From NCBI GenBank assembly GCA_003640385.1, contig RCAB01000009.1, forward strand, positions 434,001-498,000: a stretch of 64,000 bases of DNA, given 5' to 3'. The notes beneath the pieces are model-generated. The model had not been told where the DNA came from and made no database searches. It worked only from the letters and a program-made list of their open reading frames with translations. The DNA comes from Setaria digitata (taxonomy: Eukaryota > Nematoda > Chromadorea > Rhabditida > Setariidae). Below, one piece after another: positions 37,999 through 51,515 of the stretch (positions are counted from its first letter, which is position 1; every line of letters starts with the position of its first letter). The position numbers were made by a program, and so were the translations under genes.

Positions 37999-38874
37999 TG
38001 TGATGCTAGTTGTAGTGTATATTAGTCACATTTGGTCAGATTAGACTGTTTCATTTATAGATGTTGGTTGTACTTCTTACCACTTTTCTATCTTTTAGTT
38101 AGTGAGGTTATAATCAGTGCTTTATTAGAAACTTTTTAAGTAGGTACCTTTCTTTTCGTAATAGCGTTCATAATATTCTTGTCATTTTGTTCGTTTGACG
38201 ATGGATCATATTTTAAAATTACTAGTGTTGGAGTAAGGGTGGTTTTATTTAAAAAAGAGCATTTGCAGTACGAGAAAATTTTGCTGTTTGAGATGTTTCA
38301 TGGAAATTCAGTTTGCTGATTTGCTCTTGAAATATTTTACACCAATAAAGCTTTCAGTCCTTAGTGCTTCATTTGCATATTTAGTTCGGTTATTAAATCG
38401 CAGGAAAGTTATCGTCTCACTTTTTTTTTTTTTTTTTTTTTTGAATAGCAGCCAGTTTGGAGCGGAAAGGAAAGCGTCCGTTAATATTTCAAATTCTATT
38501 AGGAATAATTTCCAGTGGTTAGACGGATTTAATTTTATTTGTGATACTGAAGTCAGTTTGGTTTTATTCTGCGGTTTCGTTCCACCGGGACCTTACAGCT
38601 CTTTTCGACGTGAATCATCATCACTATTGTAGTACCATCGTTAATAAATCAAGTTATAAGAGTAATGACTGTTAGAATGAATACATGTAAAGGACTCTAG
38701 CATTTTTTTTTTACATTCATTACCTGTAAAAACCAGTGGTGAAAGGAACCCTGTAATTGCTGTAAAGAATCGAACCGAACCCGTTAGATATCAAGGCACC
38801 TAAACACTTTAATACACCAAATGGAACGGTTACTGTCACGCATAGCAGTTCAACGAGTTTTTCATGTCAGTAAA
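37999..38874. other. intergenic, NDUFS4 to SS18
   Basis: Same-strand gap of 876 bp with a poly-T run near 38420. An open frame at 38288-38632 has no recognisable similarity. Confidence 0.45.
38861..38870 (+). promoter_or_regulatory. possible trans-splice acceptor of the SS18 gene
   Basis: TTCATGTCAG ends 4 nt before ATG 38875. Use of this acceptor would exclude the upstream in-frame ATG at 38821. Confidence 0.5.
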
Positions 38875-39582
38875 ATGACTATAGGCAAAATGTCGTTAGT
38901 ATTTGCGGGAGGCGCTCAAGTTGGAGCGAGACCAGATAAAGCCACAATCCAGAAAATGTTGGATGAGAATGGTCAACTGATTAGAGTCATTGTACGGTAT
39001 CAGAGCATGGGAAGGTTCGTTAAAAGTTTCAAAGATTTTTCTTTTTTTTGGACTTGTAAGTCATGTACACTACACGGAGCAATCATAATTGAACCTTGGA
39101 AACGAGATAATCAACTACTTAGTAAAGATGCTGATAAAATTTATGTAGAGTAGTAGCGCTTCTCGTTAGCATCTGCGCCTCATTATTCCAATCCACCAAA
39201 ATTTTACGTCAAAATTCATGTAACGTAACATGAATCTGGTAGGTCACAACTGTTCCTCATCTGCTTAGATGGTTGGTCTAAGCCAGTCCTCTGTCGGTCG
39301 CAATCCTATCCGTGCTATTTGCAGATTTGATAATGAAATTATAGGGTTTAGCTAGAACAAAATTAATTGTTGGAAAGCAGAGAAATTGTTAACAAGGCAT
39401 ATTGTTCTTTAAGGGCAAATGATGCTCTTCAATATCAGCAACTTCTTCATCGAAATCTTGTCTATCTTGCTTCATTAGCTGATGCTAGTATTCAGCAGGA
39501 ACTTATGCAACAGGTATCTTCGCTTCTACAGCGAAATTTCTTTTTCAAAATTTTCTCTGGGCCTTTTGGTGTCTTGGATTAG
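38875..39582 (+). CDS. SS18: SS18/SSXT N-terminal homology protein
   Basis: SS18 is a BAF (SWI/SNF) chromatin-remodelling subunit. Two exons, 38875-39014 and 39414-39582, give about 102 residues. The SNH domain is clear: MSLVFAGG, then ATIQKMLDENGQLIRVIV, then ALQYQQLLHRNLVYLASLAD. In animals a long Gln/Pro/Gly/Tyr-rich tail normally follows. Here the frame simply reads on 23 codons to TAG 39580. A GTATCT donor at 39514 after MQQ could instead splice to a further exon, but I found none before 40913. So this is either a short SNH-only form or an incomplete model. Confidence 0.8.
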
Positions 39583-40913
39583 TTTAGTTTTATCTTTCCT
39601 CTTTGATAAACAAAGGATTTGAAGAATTGTCCTCATTGTTATTATTTCACAACAAAAAAAAAAAAAAAAAAGGGAAAAGCTTTTCAGAATGACAATGTAA
39701 AGAAAGAAATGACGAGGCAAGAACTGAATTCAAATCAACAAAATTAGGACAAGTTATTCGCAATTTTAAGCATCATGTTTTGTTCTTGTACATGCTCTTT
39801 GAAAGCTTTTAATTTCGGAAATTAATATCCAGCAAACTTGTTTGGATAAAAAAAATTTTTTATACCGTCTTCTAATCAAGTCTTTTCTGGAAACAGATCC
39901 TTATTCTAAATAAATTGTTTCTACTTTTCACAAAATAAACGGTCAGTAATAATTTTGGATGGATGAATAAAAATTTCAAAAATGAATTCTACTTATGCAT
40001 CAAGAAATCTAACTCACAGATTTGAAAAAATATATAACTGCCGAGGACGTGAGAAAATAAATAGAGGCGATGCGTAGAAGGCAAATAAATGGATAAAATA
40101 ACGTTATGACTTGAGACAGACAAAAGGAGATAGGTGTAAATTCTTAGGCATATAATATCACTTAAAGTTTACCATTAGAAAGGTGCGGATTTTTACAAAC
40201 TTCGCATGAAGTCTAAAAGGTACAACTGTGATTAGCATGTAGCATTACTGAGGTGAATTGCACAAGTGAAATACTAAGCATTAGAAATATTGGATTTCCT
40301 TTTATAGTCGTTTAGGACCATTCCACAAGGATTTTGTTGACATGTTGGGCATTATATGAACAGATGGAAAGCGAATTTAAAACATGGATTTAAAATGATT
40401 CGTAAAAAAGGACAGTTATTTTTAGGTCACATGTTGCATTATTCTGACTAGAGAAAAAGGCACAAACATAAAAACAGTGAAGGCATCTAATAAAGAGATT
40501 AAAACCCGACACTCCACGAACTGATTGCTTTACATCGATTCATTTGGTAAATAGTACATGAACCAGAAATAAAAATGAAAGACGGAACATCGGAGGAATA
40601 ACTTACTGATGCTGGAATCAAATATTATGTTTTCGACGATTCGTAATTATAAACGAATATGGAAAAAATTCATCCCCAGTACATTCACCACATCTACACA
40701 ACTTACGTAACATAATATTCATGGGAACAATGAATATTGGTTTCCGACCAAAAACTGACTGAAATGAGCAAAATTGCAAAATTAGGGATCTTGACGTGAG
40801 GACAATGCCTCAATAAGGTGTAGAAATGCAGGAGAGTTGATGAATAGAACTTTGAAAAGACATGCTAATCAAAACAATGTTGAAAATTAGTCTCAAGTGC
40901 AATTCTGTCTGAA
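39583..40913. other. convergent intergenic, SS18 and PDP
   Basis: 1.3 kb with a poly-A run at about 39655-39671 and no gene-like frame. It could hide a low-complexity 3' exon of the SS18 gene, which I could not identify. Confidence 0.45.
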
Positions 40914-43620
40914 CTACAGGGTTCTAGTTTGAATCTTTGAGCATTCAAGCGTTTCCGGATGCTGCAGATATTTCTGGTCGAAATGTATGACAATAATAGT
41001 GATATCATCCCTATACCTACGTGTAACGTCAGGTGGCAACTGCAGCATTTCGATGAGTCGAAGGTACTGAACCGAAACTTCTCCAGGACCACCCAAAGCA
41101 TGTCGAAGTAGATGAGTGGCGCTGTTTTCATCCAGTGGTTTCTTACTTGTTCTCTGTAATCGCTGTTTTAAATCCTGGTGGACCTGAAATGGAGACACTT
41201 AAAATATATCGCCAAACGAAATCTCGTCATTACGGAAGATGAGACTTCGAAAAAACGAAGTAATCTCGAAAGCGAAAAAGAAAAAAACATGCGAAAGTAA
41301 ATTTGTGCACCTGCGCTAATGTAGTCCCTGCGAAAGGTTTGTACGGAGTGAGGGTTTGCATACCCAATGTATGATCGAATACCAGCCGGACCACTGTATC
41401 GGGATCAAGGCAATCCCAAAGGCCATCTGTGGCAAGCACCATAAAATGATCACTAGGAGTCAACTGATGATATAATACCTTAAATTTTACCAAACAGATT
41501 CAAGACTTTAAGAAAATAAATGCAGGTTCTTTTTTTCTTTACTGAGCATGAAAAGTTACTTAAAATAATCCACTGGAAGAATAATGCGTTTGGATCGCAT
41601 TTTTGATATCGCTTTCTGTAAGAGCACTTCAAGATTGCTGTTTAAGTAATGGTCATTCTCACTGTGATACACATATTAATCTTTTGATCTTTTCTATAAC
41701 AAATTAAAAAAGTGCATACTTCTGGTAAAGAGCTAAGATACGGCGGTGTATTCATTCCAAACGGTAAAGAATGCCCAGTGGTACCAAGTATTTCCCTTTG
41801 CAGATCAGCTGACCACTTATACCTAACATCACCAAATGCCCTGAAAGGAAATAATTCACCAAAAAGCCGACCACCGATTATTATATTCTTCGTTTCGCTA
41901 GGTGGATGTGCATCTCGAATTCGCTGAACCTAAAAATAGAATTATGAAAAAGAGACCTTCAGAAAATATATTATTGTTACACAGTTTAGGATGTCTGCAT
42001 AAAAAAATCAAATCATAAAAACAAGGCTATGCATAATTCGATTTCCCATTCTTCAACTTTTAAGCTACGGCAAGGATGTTGTTCATTTGAAAATTTTCAT
42101 TTGAAATTTTTTTTTTTGGAAAAGAGGAATTTTGTTTAAAATGAGTTTATCTTACCATATATTGAGCCTTAATTCGCAGAAAAATTAACAAAACCATAAA
42201 GTCTACCTCATCTGCATTATCAATACAATGTGGCTTTGAAAGTGGCATGGCTGAGATGACACCTTGACTATTTACCCCCAGTACCGCAGCGCTATCACCC
42301 ACATTTGCCACATGCAAATTTGTACCACGAATGTGTGCCACAACTGCACAGGAGCCTGCCATAACCATTCCAGCATACTGCCTTCAATAACTCTCTTGGA
42401 GAATTAAGAAATCAAATTAAAAATTTTCTCCAGACTAAGCTTTAATCTACTAGTGAAAAAAGTGCTAAACATTATATCCAATAAAATTTGTGTATTAAAT
42501 TTGCATTGCAGCTTTATCGTTGAGTAACCAACATTTAAAGGATTACACGAAATTTTACTGAAACTCTTCAATAATCCAACCTACTTAGTCCAATGAGTAA
42601 CTTACTTGGACAATTCACTATGCTTTTCGTCTAATGCATTAGCCGACAAATCGCCGTCACATGCACAAAAAGAGAGTTCTAACGCCTTCCTAATTGTTGC
42701 CATCGTCGAATCGCCTATTCTTTCTTTACGAAAATCTTCAATATTTTTCAGATGTTTTTCCCTGCAAAATCAATTTCCTTTAGTAATGTTACTCTTCCTG
42801 ATATCATATGCAGAGTATGAGCAGTTTCATTTTCGGCAGCATATTTTCCAAATTCATTTTCAACAATTTTCACACAAAAATCATCAATTTAGAAAATAGT
42901 AATAATTTTTTCAAAGTGCACAAATTTCTCGCTCATGCAAACAACTGAAGTTCCTTACCGATATACCTCATCAAGTAGATCACCATTAGTAAAAAACCAC
43001 TGCAATCTGTCCTTGATCGGTAACTCAGCAATAACATGTTGTTTCAATGCAGAAGAAGATATGTAATCAAATAACCGCGTCGAAATATAACGACTGCATG
43101 CACCACCACCATGTCCATCAAATACACCTAAAAAGTCACAGTAAAACTGCTAATAACAAATTTACCGTTAATTATACCAAAAATTTCACATCTATTCACT
43201 AGCTAGAATTTACAATAACAATTCTCAATGGCCAAATAAAATTTCTCTTTCTTTGCAAGAACAACTTCCATTTAAATTCTATACTTAATCTAAAACCAAC
43301 AACAGACAGATTTCCAATATCTTCACCTATTTTTATATACTTTTTTTCTTTCAAATGGAAATTTATAAATGTTTAAAAAGCAAAAAGGTGACGCTGTGAC
43401 CAAAGAGGAAAGCTTCCGATGAAAGACATTTTGCTGCAGCATAATAATCCTCGGTAGGACGGTTAGCAGGTAAATGTGCAATATCAATTCGAGCAATAGC
43501 TCCTTCTGAAACAGTACAAGACTGTTCACTGGAGCGAAGCTGTGCATCTGTATAGGCACGTGAAGCGTGTATACGACGGCGTGCTTGTCGCCATACACTT
43601 CGCTGAACTTTCTGGATCAT
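40914..43620 (-). CDS. PDP1: pyruvate dehydrogenase phosphatase (PP2C family)
   Basis: Mitochondrial PP2C enzyme that dephosphorylates E1-alpha and reactivates the pyruvate dehydrogenase complex. Seven exons: 43401-43620, 42959-43127, 42606-42763, 42207-42381, 41720-41929, 41311-41478, 40914-41183; about 455 residues. The start MIQKVQRSVWRQARRRIHAS is basic, like a presequence. PP2C motifs present: GVFDGHGGGACSR, NLHVANVGDSAAVLG, FRAFGDVRYKW, MVLATDGLWD and RYRDDITIIVIHF. The FRAFGDV and NAPxED-like (LPANRPTEDYYAA) blocks separate PDP from other PP2Cs. Exon 42606-42763 carries two extra bases near 42717-42727: the frame entering it meets a TAG, while the downstream part continues in the frame needed for the next exon. 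Confidence 0.88.
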
Positions 43621-46600
43621 TTCAACTGTAATAATCATTCATTGTTCCCTGAAACATTTTTTTAAAGTGTTTCTAATTACGAAAAATCCGATAATTTCAA
43701 CTAATTCTTCCATTATTTTTTCATGACAACTTATATTTATGGAATTTGTCATCGTCTGTAGCACCTATTAAATCTTCCGATAAATAATTTAAAACAGTTA
43801 TCAGAGATTTAGAGATAGTATATATAATATGAAAGCAATCAATTATCTTAAAGGTAAGCGGAAATATCTCAAGACTTGCTTAGAGGAAAATATGATGACG
43901 AGAGGTAACGAGTTTTTGTCCTTCTGTTAATTTGAACGGAAGGATGATATACAAGCAGATAATAAAATACTTTTTTCTATTTTCCATCGTACCCTAATTA
44001 AAAATTTTCATTTTCTTAAAATCTAACTTTTTCAAAGTATATCACACACACAGTGTACTCCGGGAGTATATTTCCTTACAAAATTGAGCATTTTATAACA
44101 TTTCCTTCAATTATACATGAAAATAGGTTCCGAAAGTTCAAAAAGTATTTTATTCTGACGAAGAGAACAAAGATTGAAAAATGGAAGAAAAAGTGAGAAC
44201 ATTCAACGGCATATGACGAAATACACAGCTGCGAACTGTTATATGATCGTTTCCACCAGAATGCCATCTTTTACTGATCATCAACCATTCATTTGAAAAA
44301 TAAAAAGATAACTACTGAATTCATAAAAGAATCACAAAACGCATTAAATCTCCTGATAATTTAAATATTTTACCAGTGCACATTTGCGCATCTTATCACT
44401 GTCATATGGCGTGAACATTGAACTGCAATATAGCATTTAAGCTTATAACAATTTATAACAATTTTAAAAATATAACAGAACAGTGTTCAAAGAAAAAAGG
44501 AAATAGATGACGGATAGGTAAATCGAGATGAGTATACTTGAGAATCGAGGAATCTTAAACCAAGGTGAGAAGTAACAAAGCACAACTTATATCAACTAAT
44601 CAACAATGAATGCACAAGCCGATTATATCCGGCACATGTACATATTCGTATACATTCTATACAGCTACTGAGGCTATTTTAAAGGTAACAATATAGGAAG
44701 TGAATCACGACAGAGAAAATTTGTTTTCAATCTCTGATATCACTGAATTATTTTACTATTTAAAAATTTTCTTAATCTCTAGCGAGTGGTTCTGTGAATA
44801 TATTCTTAATGATATGTTACTTTAATTGCTCATTTAACCGTTTTTCTACTCGTTGATGTTTCAGCCGATGTTATTAATTAATCTTACATTTTTACAGATG
44901 TTACACATACATGTTTTATACTGACATCAAACATAGCTATTTCCTATAAGAAATCCGTTTACAATAGCCAAGATTGGCACTTAACAATACTCTTTTTGAC
45001 GTTAAGTCCCTAAATTTTATTTAAAATTCAATTTAGAGTTGGATGAAGTTGTTGTTAAAATTACTGCAAAACAAAAGAAATGTTTCAGCTAAAACTTTTG
45101 AAAAAAGAAGACAAGAGAGGAGGAGAGAGAAAGGGAGAGAGAGGAAGGGAAAGAAGGGAAGAAGTTGATAACAGGCTTAATACACAAATCGCTGACCGTT
45201 AAATTCCATTAATAAAAACTACCTGATCAAAAACCAGCCAATGGAAAGCAATTTCCCAGATAACTTTAATACGGCCCGTAAAATAATGGAAGTTTGAGGG
45301 TTAAGAAGGAAAGTTTTTTCAGTTGGAGTCCAAAATGACAGAGTCCATGGTGTTTCTATTGGATTAAACCGAACCATTGTGGAACTTGCTTACCTGTATA
45401 CATGTTCACGCATGGGACAGCACTTCTCATGTTTTGTTAAAAGAGGGCATGATCTAAGATCAGTCACTGATTACGGAACTCCAAAACAAAACTCACATTC
45501 ATCTTCCCTTGTTTATTTCATTAAGTGTTGAAATAAGATTAATTTATGTGGGTTGTAAATTCTTTTTTACTAGTAACGTCGACTCGATTACATTTATTGC
45601 TATTACTAATAATGCTAATAAAATTACTAATGTCATTAGTACACTAATAAGACCACTAATTTTGCATTACTAGAATCAGTTTATTGTTGTGGTAAGATAT
45701 TCCATATTGGTTCTTCATAAAGTTTTTATAGGTTGTTCTTTATCGCCTTTGAGATTTCATTCCATGATATTCTGAATATTATTTTCACTGTTAGTATTAT
45801 AATTTCATTGCCTCTAAATTCCAATGTTTCCAAGTAGAAATTTTATACGTAAATGTAAGCTTTCTTATCTGCACATCAAGTAGCTCACGTTTACATGGTT
45901 TTGCCACTTTTTCAGCTATAGAATTCATTTTTATTATTCCGAATATTTTTCTCTTTTAATAGTTTGAAAATGTGCAATGGCTGCATAAATGGCTAAAATA
46001 ATTCTGCGCTTGAGACTAAGTGTTTAAGTTCCGTTTGAATTTCGCTTTTAATATCAGAGATATGTAACGCAGAAGATATCCTGAATTTTAGACTTTGACA
46101 GTTTGTCTTTTTACAACCAGTTTTATGCAAATATCATTACTTTATTCAATAAAAACTGGTATTTACAAAGAAAAGTGATCAGTAATTTACATAACATTAT
46201 TATTTGTGAATCTTTAGCACATTTCCGCTGCTGATTTTTATATATGGATGGAATTGATTAATTCAAAATTTGACAACTGTAGCCAATATGAGCTTGTTTT
46301 CAGGGAAGGCTTAAGTACTTCTGTCTTGAAACTTATAAAAATTGAAGTTTGCATTTTTACTCACTAGTTTTTGGACATATTTAAAATGTCGATTCTTCAG
46401 TTTATTGATAAGTTTTATTGAACAAGATATGAGGACAACAAGCCTTTCGTACTTTTTTCCTTCTAATCATTGAGCTAGATTTATAAATTAAAGATAACAT
46501 TTTTTGCTTTAAAAGTTAGCAGGATAAAATCTGCATATTTCTGCATGTTTTACGCAAAAAAGCGTATTTTCATGTATTTATTTTTTTTTCTTTTTCTCCG

Positions 46601-46800
46601 CGATTTAGAATACTAATGTTTTTCCGTAATGTTTTTATTCCCTCTTCACTATTTGGGAAATCAGTTATTGTTTTTCGAATGACTTTAGTTGATTTATTTG
46701 CTCTACTTTTGTTAAGTTTAACGTTGTGCTCGGACTTTATGTAATTGTTCATTTAGATAATAAGGTGAGAAAAGAATGATAATTGTAGAGAAATATCAAG
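43621..46800. other. divergent intergenic, PDP and ORP9 starts
   Basis: 3.2 kb, the longest gene-free stretch. I see AT-rich sequence with no convincing open frame or RNA gene, and a purine-only tract (listed separately). It presumably holds both promoters and possibly upstream untranslated exons of ORP9. Confidence 0.5.
45113..45164 (+). repeat. 52-nt purine-only tract
   Basis: An uninterrupted run of A and G, rich in GAGA and GGGA. It is a candidate for triplex or GAGA-type structure in the ORP9 upstream region. Confidence 0.85.
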
Positions 46801-49800
46801 ATGGAGGGTCCATTGCTAAAATGGACCAACGTCGTTCACGGGTGGCAGTACAGATGGTTTGTTTTAATGGATAACGCACTTCACTATTATACATCTAAAG
46901 AGAAAATGATGAAAGGACAGCAGCGTGGTTGTATACGCCTTAGTGGCGCTGTTATCGGTATTGATGGTGAAAATAATTCCCTGTTTACAGTTACAGTTGA
47001 TGGCAAGACATTCCATTTACAGGTATTTGGAAACGTCATTTTATATATCGAATTTATATTCTTGCGTGATGCTTGAAAAGTAATTATCTAGCTGAAAGCT
47101 CTTTTGCTGATGGATTTTTCTAAATAAGATGATGCCACTTTAGTACTGGTGATTAAAATTTAAAAAAAAAAATTTCCAACAGTACATGCTGAATTAGAGG
47201 ATATGTTTGAGGTATGGATTGTTTTATTTAATGTGAACGATTGGGGTTTTTTTTTTTTAAGGGTCGAGATGAAGTTGAACGCAATAGCTGGATTCGTGCT
47301 TTGGAGGCTGTTATTCATGAACAGAGTGGTTATTATCGTATAACGTCGTCTAATTCAACGACGCTTTTGAAAGCAAAGGCTGTTGAAGCCGATAAACATT
47401 TGCAAGATATGATTAATGAGGTACCACTACCTCCTTAAAAAATTTTGGGTGTCAAATTAAATGACGGCATTCTTGTCAGTTAATAATCATAACATATTAA
47501 TTAGCACTTATCATGAATGTTTCTCCTTTGATTTTATCTTTAGATTGTAATATTTCTTTTTCTCAGTTATTCGTTCAGTAGTCCTGGAAGAAAATGAAAT
47601 TGCAGGTTCGAGAATTGGAAGGATTGTCTACATCAGCAAACACTGAACTAAAAAAAACAATTGATGACTTGGTTAAATCAGCAAATCGCTTGTTAGATAC
47701 GGTGAAGCATGCAGTAATATTGTTACAGATGGCTAGGAGTCACTTAGAGGGTGCTTCTTTATTGGATTTAAATATAGATGATGAAGAATCGGACAGCTCT
47801 CAGGTTCTTATTTTTTACTTTAAAGGTTGTATATTTTGCTTTTTAGCACTTTATTTCATAGTGGCTGCCTCCTACTTGACATAACTGTTCTCCTATCATG
47901 TTTATGGGTGTTTCCCTAACTAGATTCCACTACCGTCTCTATTAAACATTAAAGGGAACAAAAATAGATGGATTGTAGTGATGCATCAGATGTCTTCATT
48001 AGTTAGGAAATAGAGAAGTGGAGATTTTATAACTTCATCGCTGTCTGTTTATAACTGTTATTAATTATAGCAGGATAAGTAACTTCTCGACAGCTTGTAC
48101 TTTGGAGGTAATGTTTTACTGAGGATTGTTTTCTCTTCGGCTTTATTATTCTGAGTCTGGGAAACTGCTTAAAGAAAAAAGTTTGTTTTTATTTACTATC
48201 CTTTTAGGCGAAAGTTATAATTCCTCCATTGTCATATTCAAGTAGTGAAGATGAATTTTTCGACGCTGAGACTCCAAGTGATGACAAATCGCCTAGTGAT
48301 GATAATTCTAGTGGCACCGAAAATCCTGGACATGGCAACAATCCAGGGAAGAAAAATTCTTTATCAAGAAATAAGTCTACTCAAGAACCGAATTTTGGAG
48401 ATGACAATGAAGATTTTGATGCGGCTTACGAAGATACTGCTGAGCTGGATGTCGGTAATGTGCAGCAGCAGCACGGCTCTGTCCTTATGCATCTTCTTTC
48501 GCAGGTGTGCATTTGACTGTAAGAAGAGACAAATGCCTTCCGATGCTATTAGAAAATCACTATGAAATTATAAAACATCCGATTCGTTCATTCAGCAGTG
48601 ATCGACGACATATTCTTATATTCCATCTTTAATTAGTAAAGTGCTTTTTATCTTTAATTTTTGTGTTTAGCTGCTCATTAAATATCAGCAGATTTTCTTG
48701 TTGCACATAGTTATTTTTAGTAACGATATTAAAATAGCTCTTTCGAGTAAACAGTTTACATTTTAGGTAAGTGTTGGGATGGATTTAACCAAAGTAACAT
48801 TGCCAACGTTTATTCTCGAACGTCGATCTCTTCTGGAAATGTATGCAGATTTCTTTGCACACCCAGATAGTTTTGTTGGCTGTGTTGATATTTCATCACC
48901 GGAAGAACGCTTCATCTCTGTGGTCCGTTACTATATGGGTGCTTTTTATGCCGCTCGTAAAAGCGGAGTGGCCAAAAAACCATATAACCCTATTCTTGGA
49001 GAAACTTTTCGATGTTAGTGTTTTTTTTTTTTTTTAAATAATAATCCATGTAACTGCTGCAAATTCGAGAAACTTATTCTGCTTTCTTGAATTTTAAATG
49101 TCTTTTTTTTTTTTTTTTTTTTTAAGTCAAGAAAATTTTCTTCTGCTTTATCCAATAGATATCATTCCTATTTTTATAGGTCGATGGAAAGTACCCGGCA
49201 TGAGAGGAACCAAACAAATAACCAAACGTGGTCCTTTTCCCGGTTCCGATGAGAATGATTTGACGTTTATTGCGGAACAGGTCAGCCATCATCCACCTGT
49301 CTCAGCTTTTTATGCCGAGCATCCCAATAAACGAATTTCGTTTACAGGACATATTTGGACAAAATCTTCTTTCTTGGGTCTTTCTATCGGTAATTATTTG
49401 GGATTTGTTTAATTTTGCGCAATAATTCAGTTGATTGTTGAAGATTTGGAGAAGTTATTTTTCCAAGGTTTCAAAGCTAGAGGTTATTATGTAATGGTAA
49501 TTATTAATAACCGAGGCATTTCTTTTCTCTTTTTACATAAAATTCCGAATTTTTTAATTTTCTGACAGGAACTTTAAGGAGTTACCAACATTGGTTGGGG
49601 AATAGTAAAGCTGCACGATTACGGTGAAGAGTACGTCTTAACATTCCCAAATGGTTACGGACGTTCCATTATGAGTACTCCGTGGATTGAACTCGGTGGG
49701 AAAGTAAGTTTTCTAATGTGATGATCTGTTTTATTACTTGAAACTAACTAATCATATTTCATCATGAAATATTTCATCTTATTGTGTAACCCAGCATTGG

Positions 49801-50490
49801 TAAGATTTGCGGCGTCATTTCAGGTCGCTGTTAATTGCGTCAAAACGGGATATTCGGCTGAGATTGATTTTCTGACGAAACCATTCTTTGGTGGAAAGGC
49901 ACATCGTATAAACGGGAATGTTTATCGTTCGGGCTTTAAAAAACCCATTCTTTTAATTAAAGGAGAATGGAATAGTGTGATGACTGCTAAACCAGTTAAT
50001 GGTGAAGAATACATATTTGTCGATGTTAAACATTATCCAGAGGTGAAAAAGGTTTGTTTTTTTTCTTCATCTAGTTCTTAAGAAGTTGATACTTTCATTG
50101 TAGAAGGCCAAATCAGTGATACTAAAGTTCGAATAATTTTATAGACTTTAAATTTCAGGAATGCGATCCTGTTGCCAAACAGGGTGATAGAGAATCACGT
50201 CGTTTATGGAGACACGTTACGGTTGCTTTACAAAAAAATAACATACAAGTTGCTACTAATGCGAAACGATGGATTGAACAAAGGCAGCGCGATGAGGCTA
50301 AAAAGCGACAGGTATTTCATGGCATATTGAAAGTTAAAATTTATTTCTTCCGTATAAGTATTACTTGATATATTCTTTGGGGGCTGTTATTATTATTATA
50401 AAGATATTTTAGGAGCAAAGAATTGCTTACTATCCACTTTTGTTTACTAAAGAAGGAGAAGGCTGGAGGTACAAAGATGAATTACGATAA
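46801..50490 (+). CDS. OSBPL9: oxysterol-binding protein-related protein, ORP9/ORP11 type
   Basis: Lipid-transfer protein that in animals exchanges sterol or phosphatidylserine for PI4P at membrane contacts. Ten exons: 46801-47022, 47262-47420, 47582-47803, 48208-48504, 48767-49013, 49180-49389, 49579-49703, 49824-50051, 50159-50311, 50413-50490; 646 residues. An N-terminal PH domain ([20 protein letters not shown] to [15 protein letters not shown]) is followed by a helical linker, an acidic Ser/Asp-rich stretch, and the OSBP-related domain from about residue 270. The signature [17 protein letters not shown] lies in exon 49180-49389, and [10 protein letters not shown] ends the preceding core. 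The C-terminal [14 protein letters not shown] helix and GEGWRY match ORP9. No FFAT-like FFxxxE motif is certain; [12 protein letters not shown] at the start of exon 48208-48504 is a possible one. Confidence 0.92.
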
Positions 50491-51515
50491 CGTTTTACGG
50501 AATTGGAAACAAGATAATTGCCTGGAAAATTCTGGATGAGATAAGAAGAAAAATTGAAAAAAAAAAAAAAAAAAAAAGGAAATACTGAGTCTTATTTCTT
50601 GCCTGTAAACTCCTTCCTGATTTGCATTTCGAATGAGGCAGCTATTTTCTCTAAGTTCTTAAAATTTTTCGAAATTTTCAAGAAAACCCTACAGCATAAT
50701 TCTTGATCCTCATGTTGAATGGGTAAATACTAGGTTAATTATTTATTTTTCAAGAAATGCTTCGTAATTTTTCGATATTTCTACTGGTTGTACTTTTCTG
50801 TTATCATACTTATAAATTATAAAGGCTCTTATTTCCAGTCGCAGAAGTGCTTCCTTGGACATTTATCCTGAAGTTCTTATAGTCTTGTAAAGTACCTCTT
50901 CATTGCGATATATTAGTCCGTCGTTGCTGCTTTTTGTATTACATGTTGATGAAACTTCGCAACTTATTCCCAGAACTGGAATTAAAGTTGTTATTGTTAA
51001 TATTGTTCAATTTATGGCACTTGAATTTTCTTAATTTGTGTATTGTATTTTTTTTTATTTTCTATCAACTGTTCTTTTTTTCATAGATTTAGGTAAGTTC
51101 AATTATTTCATTTCTTTTTACATTGTTTATAAAATATTTAAATTCTTAGGATTAATTCCGATTGAGAAATAATTTATTCTTGTCGTTGATGATTTGATTG
51201 GTGATTATGCGATTGTTTGTGTTCCTACAGAATTTGTCAAGCATCACAATAATAAAGTATTTGCTATTTTAATTTTTATTTTGAATCGGTATTAGTTTTC
51301 AACAGCCTGGCATTCCGAGCAGTTTATTTATTTGTGAAGATCGGAGAAGGAATTAATTAAAATAATTACTCTCTGTGATGCGAAGACGAGTTTTGTGTTC
51401 CATAAAATAATTGAGAAATTGAAATATTATTTCATTTAATCCTCATTTCTTGAATGAAATTTATTTCCGAAATCCTTCCGTTTAATTATTTCGATATAAT
51501 TTAAGCTGTTTTGAG
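50491..51515. other. intergenic, ORP9 to PSMG4
   Basis: 1.03 kb same-strand gap, AT-rich, with no gene-like frame. Confidence 0.5.

Noticed and set aside
42707..42730. 17-nt intron in PDP as the preferred model
   Set aside because: Phases fit, but an intron this short is not expected in nematodes; a 2-nt indel in a repeated tract is simpler.
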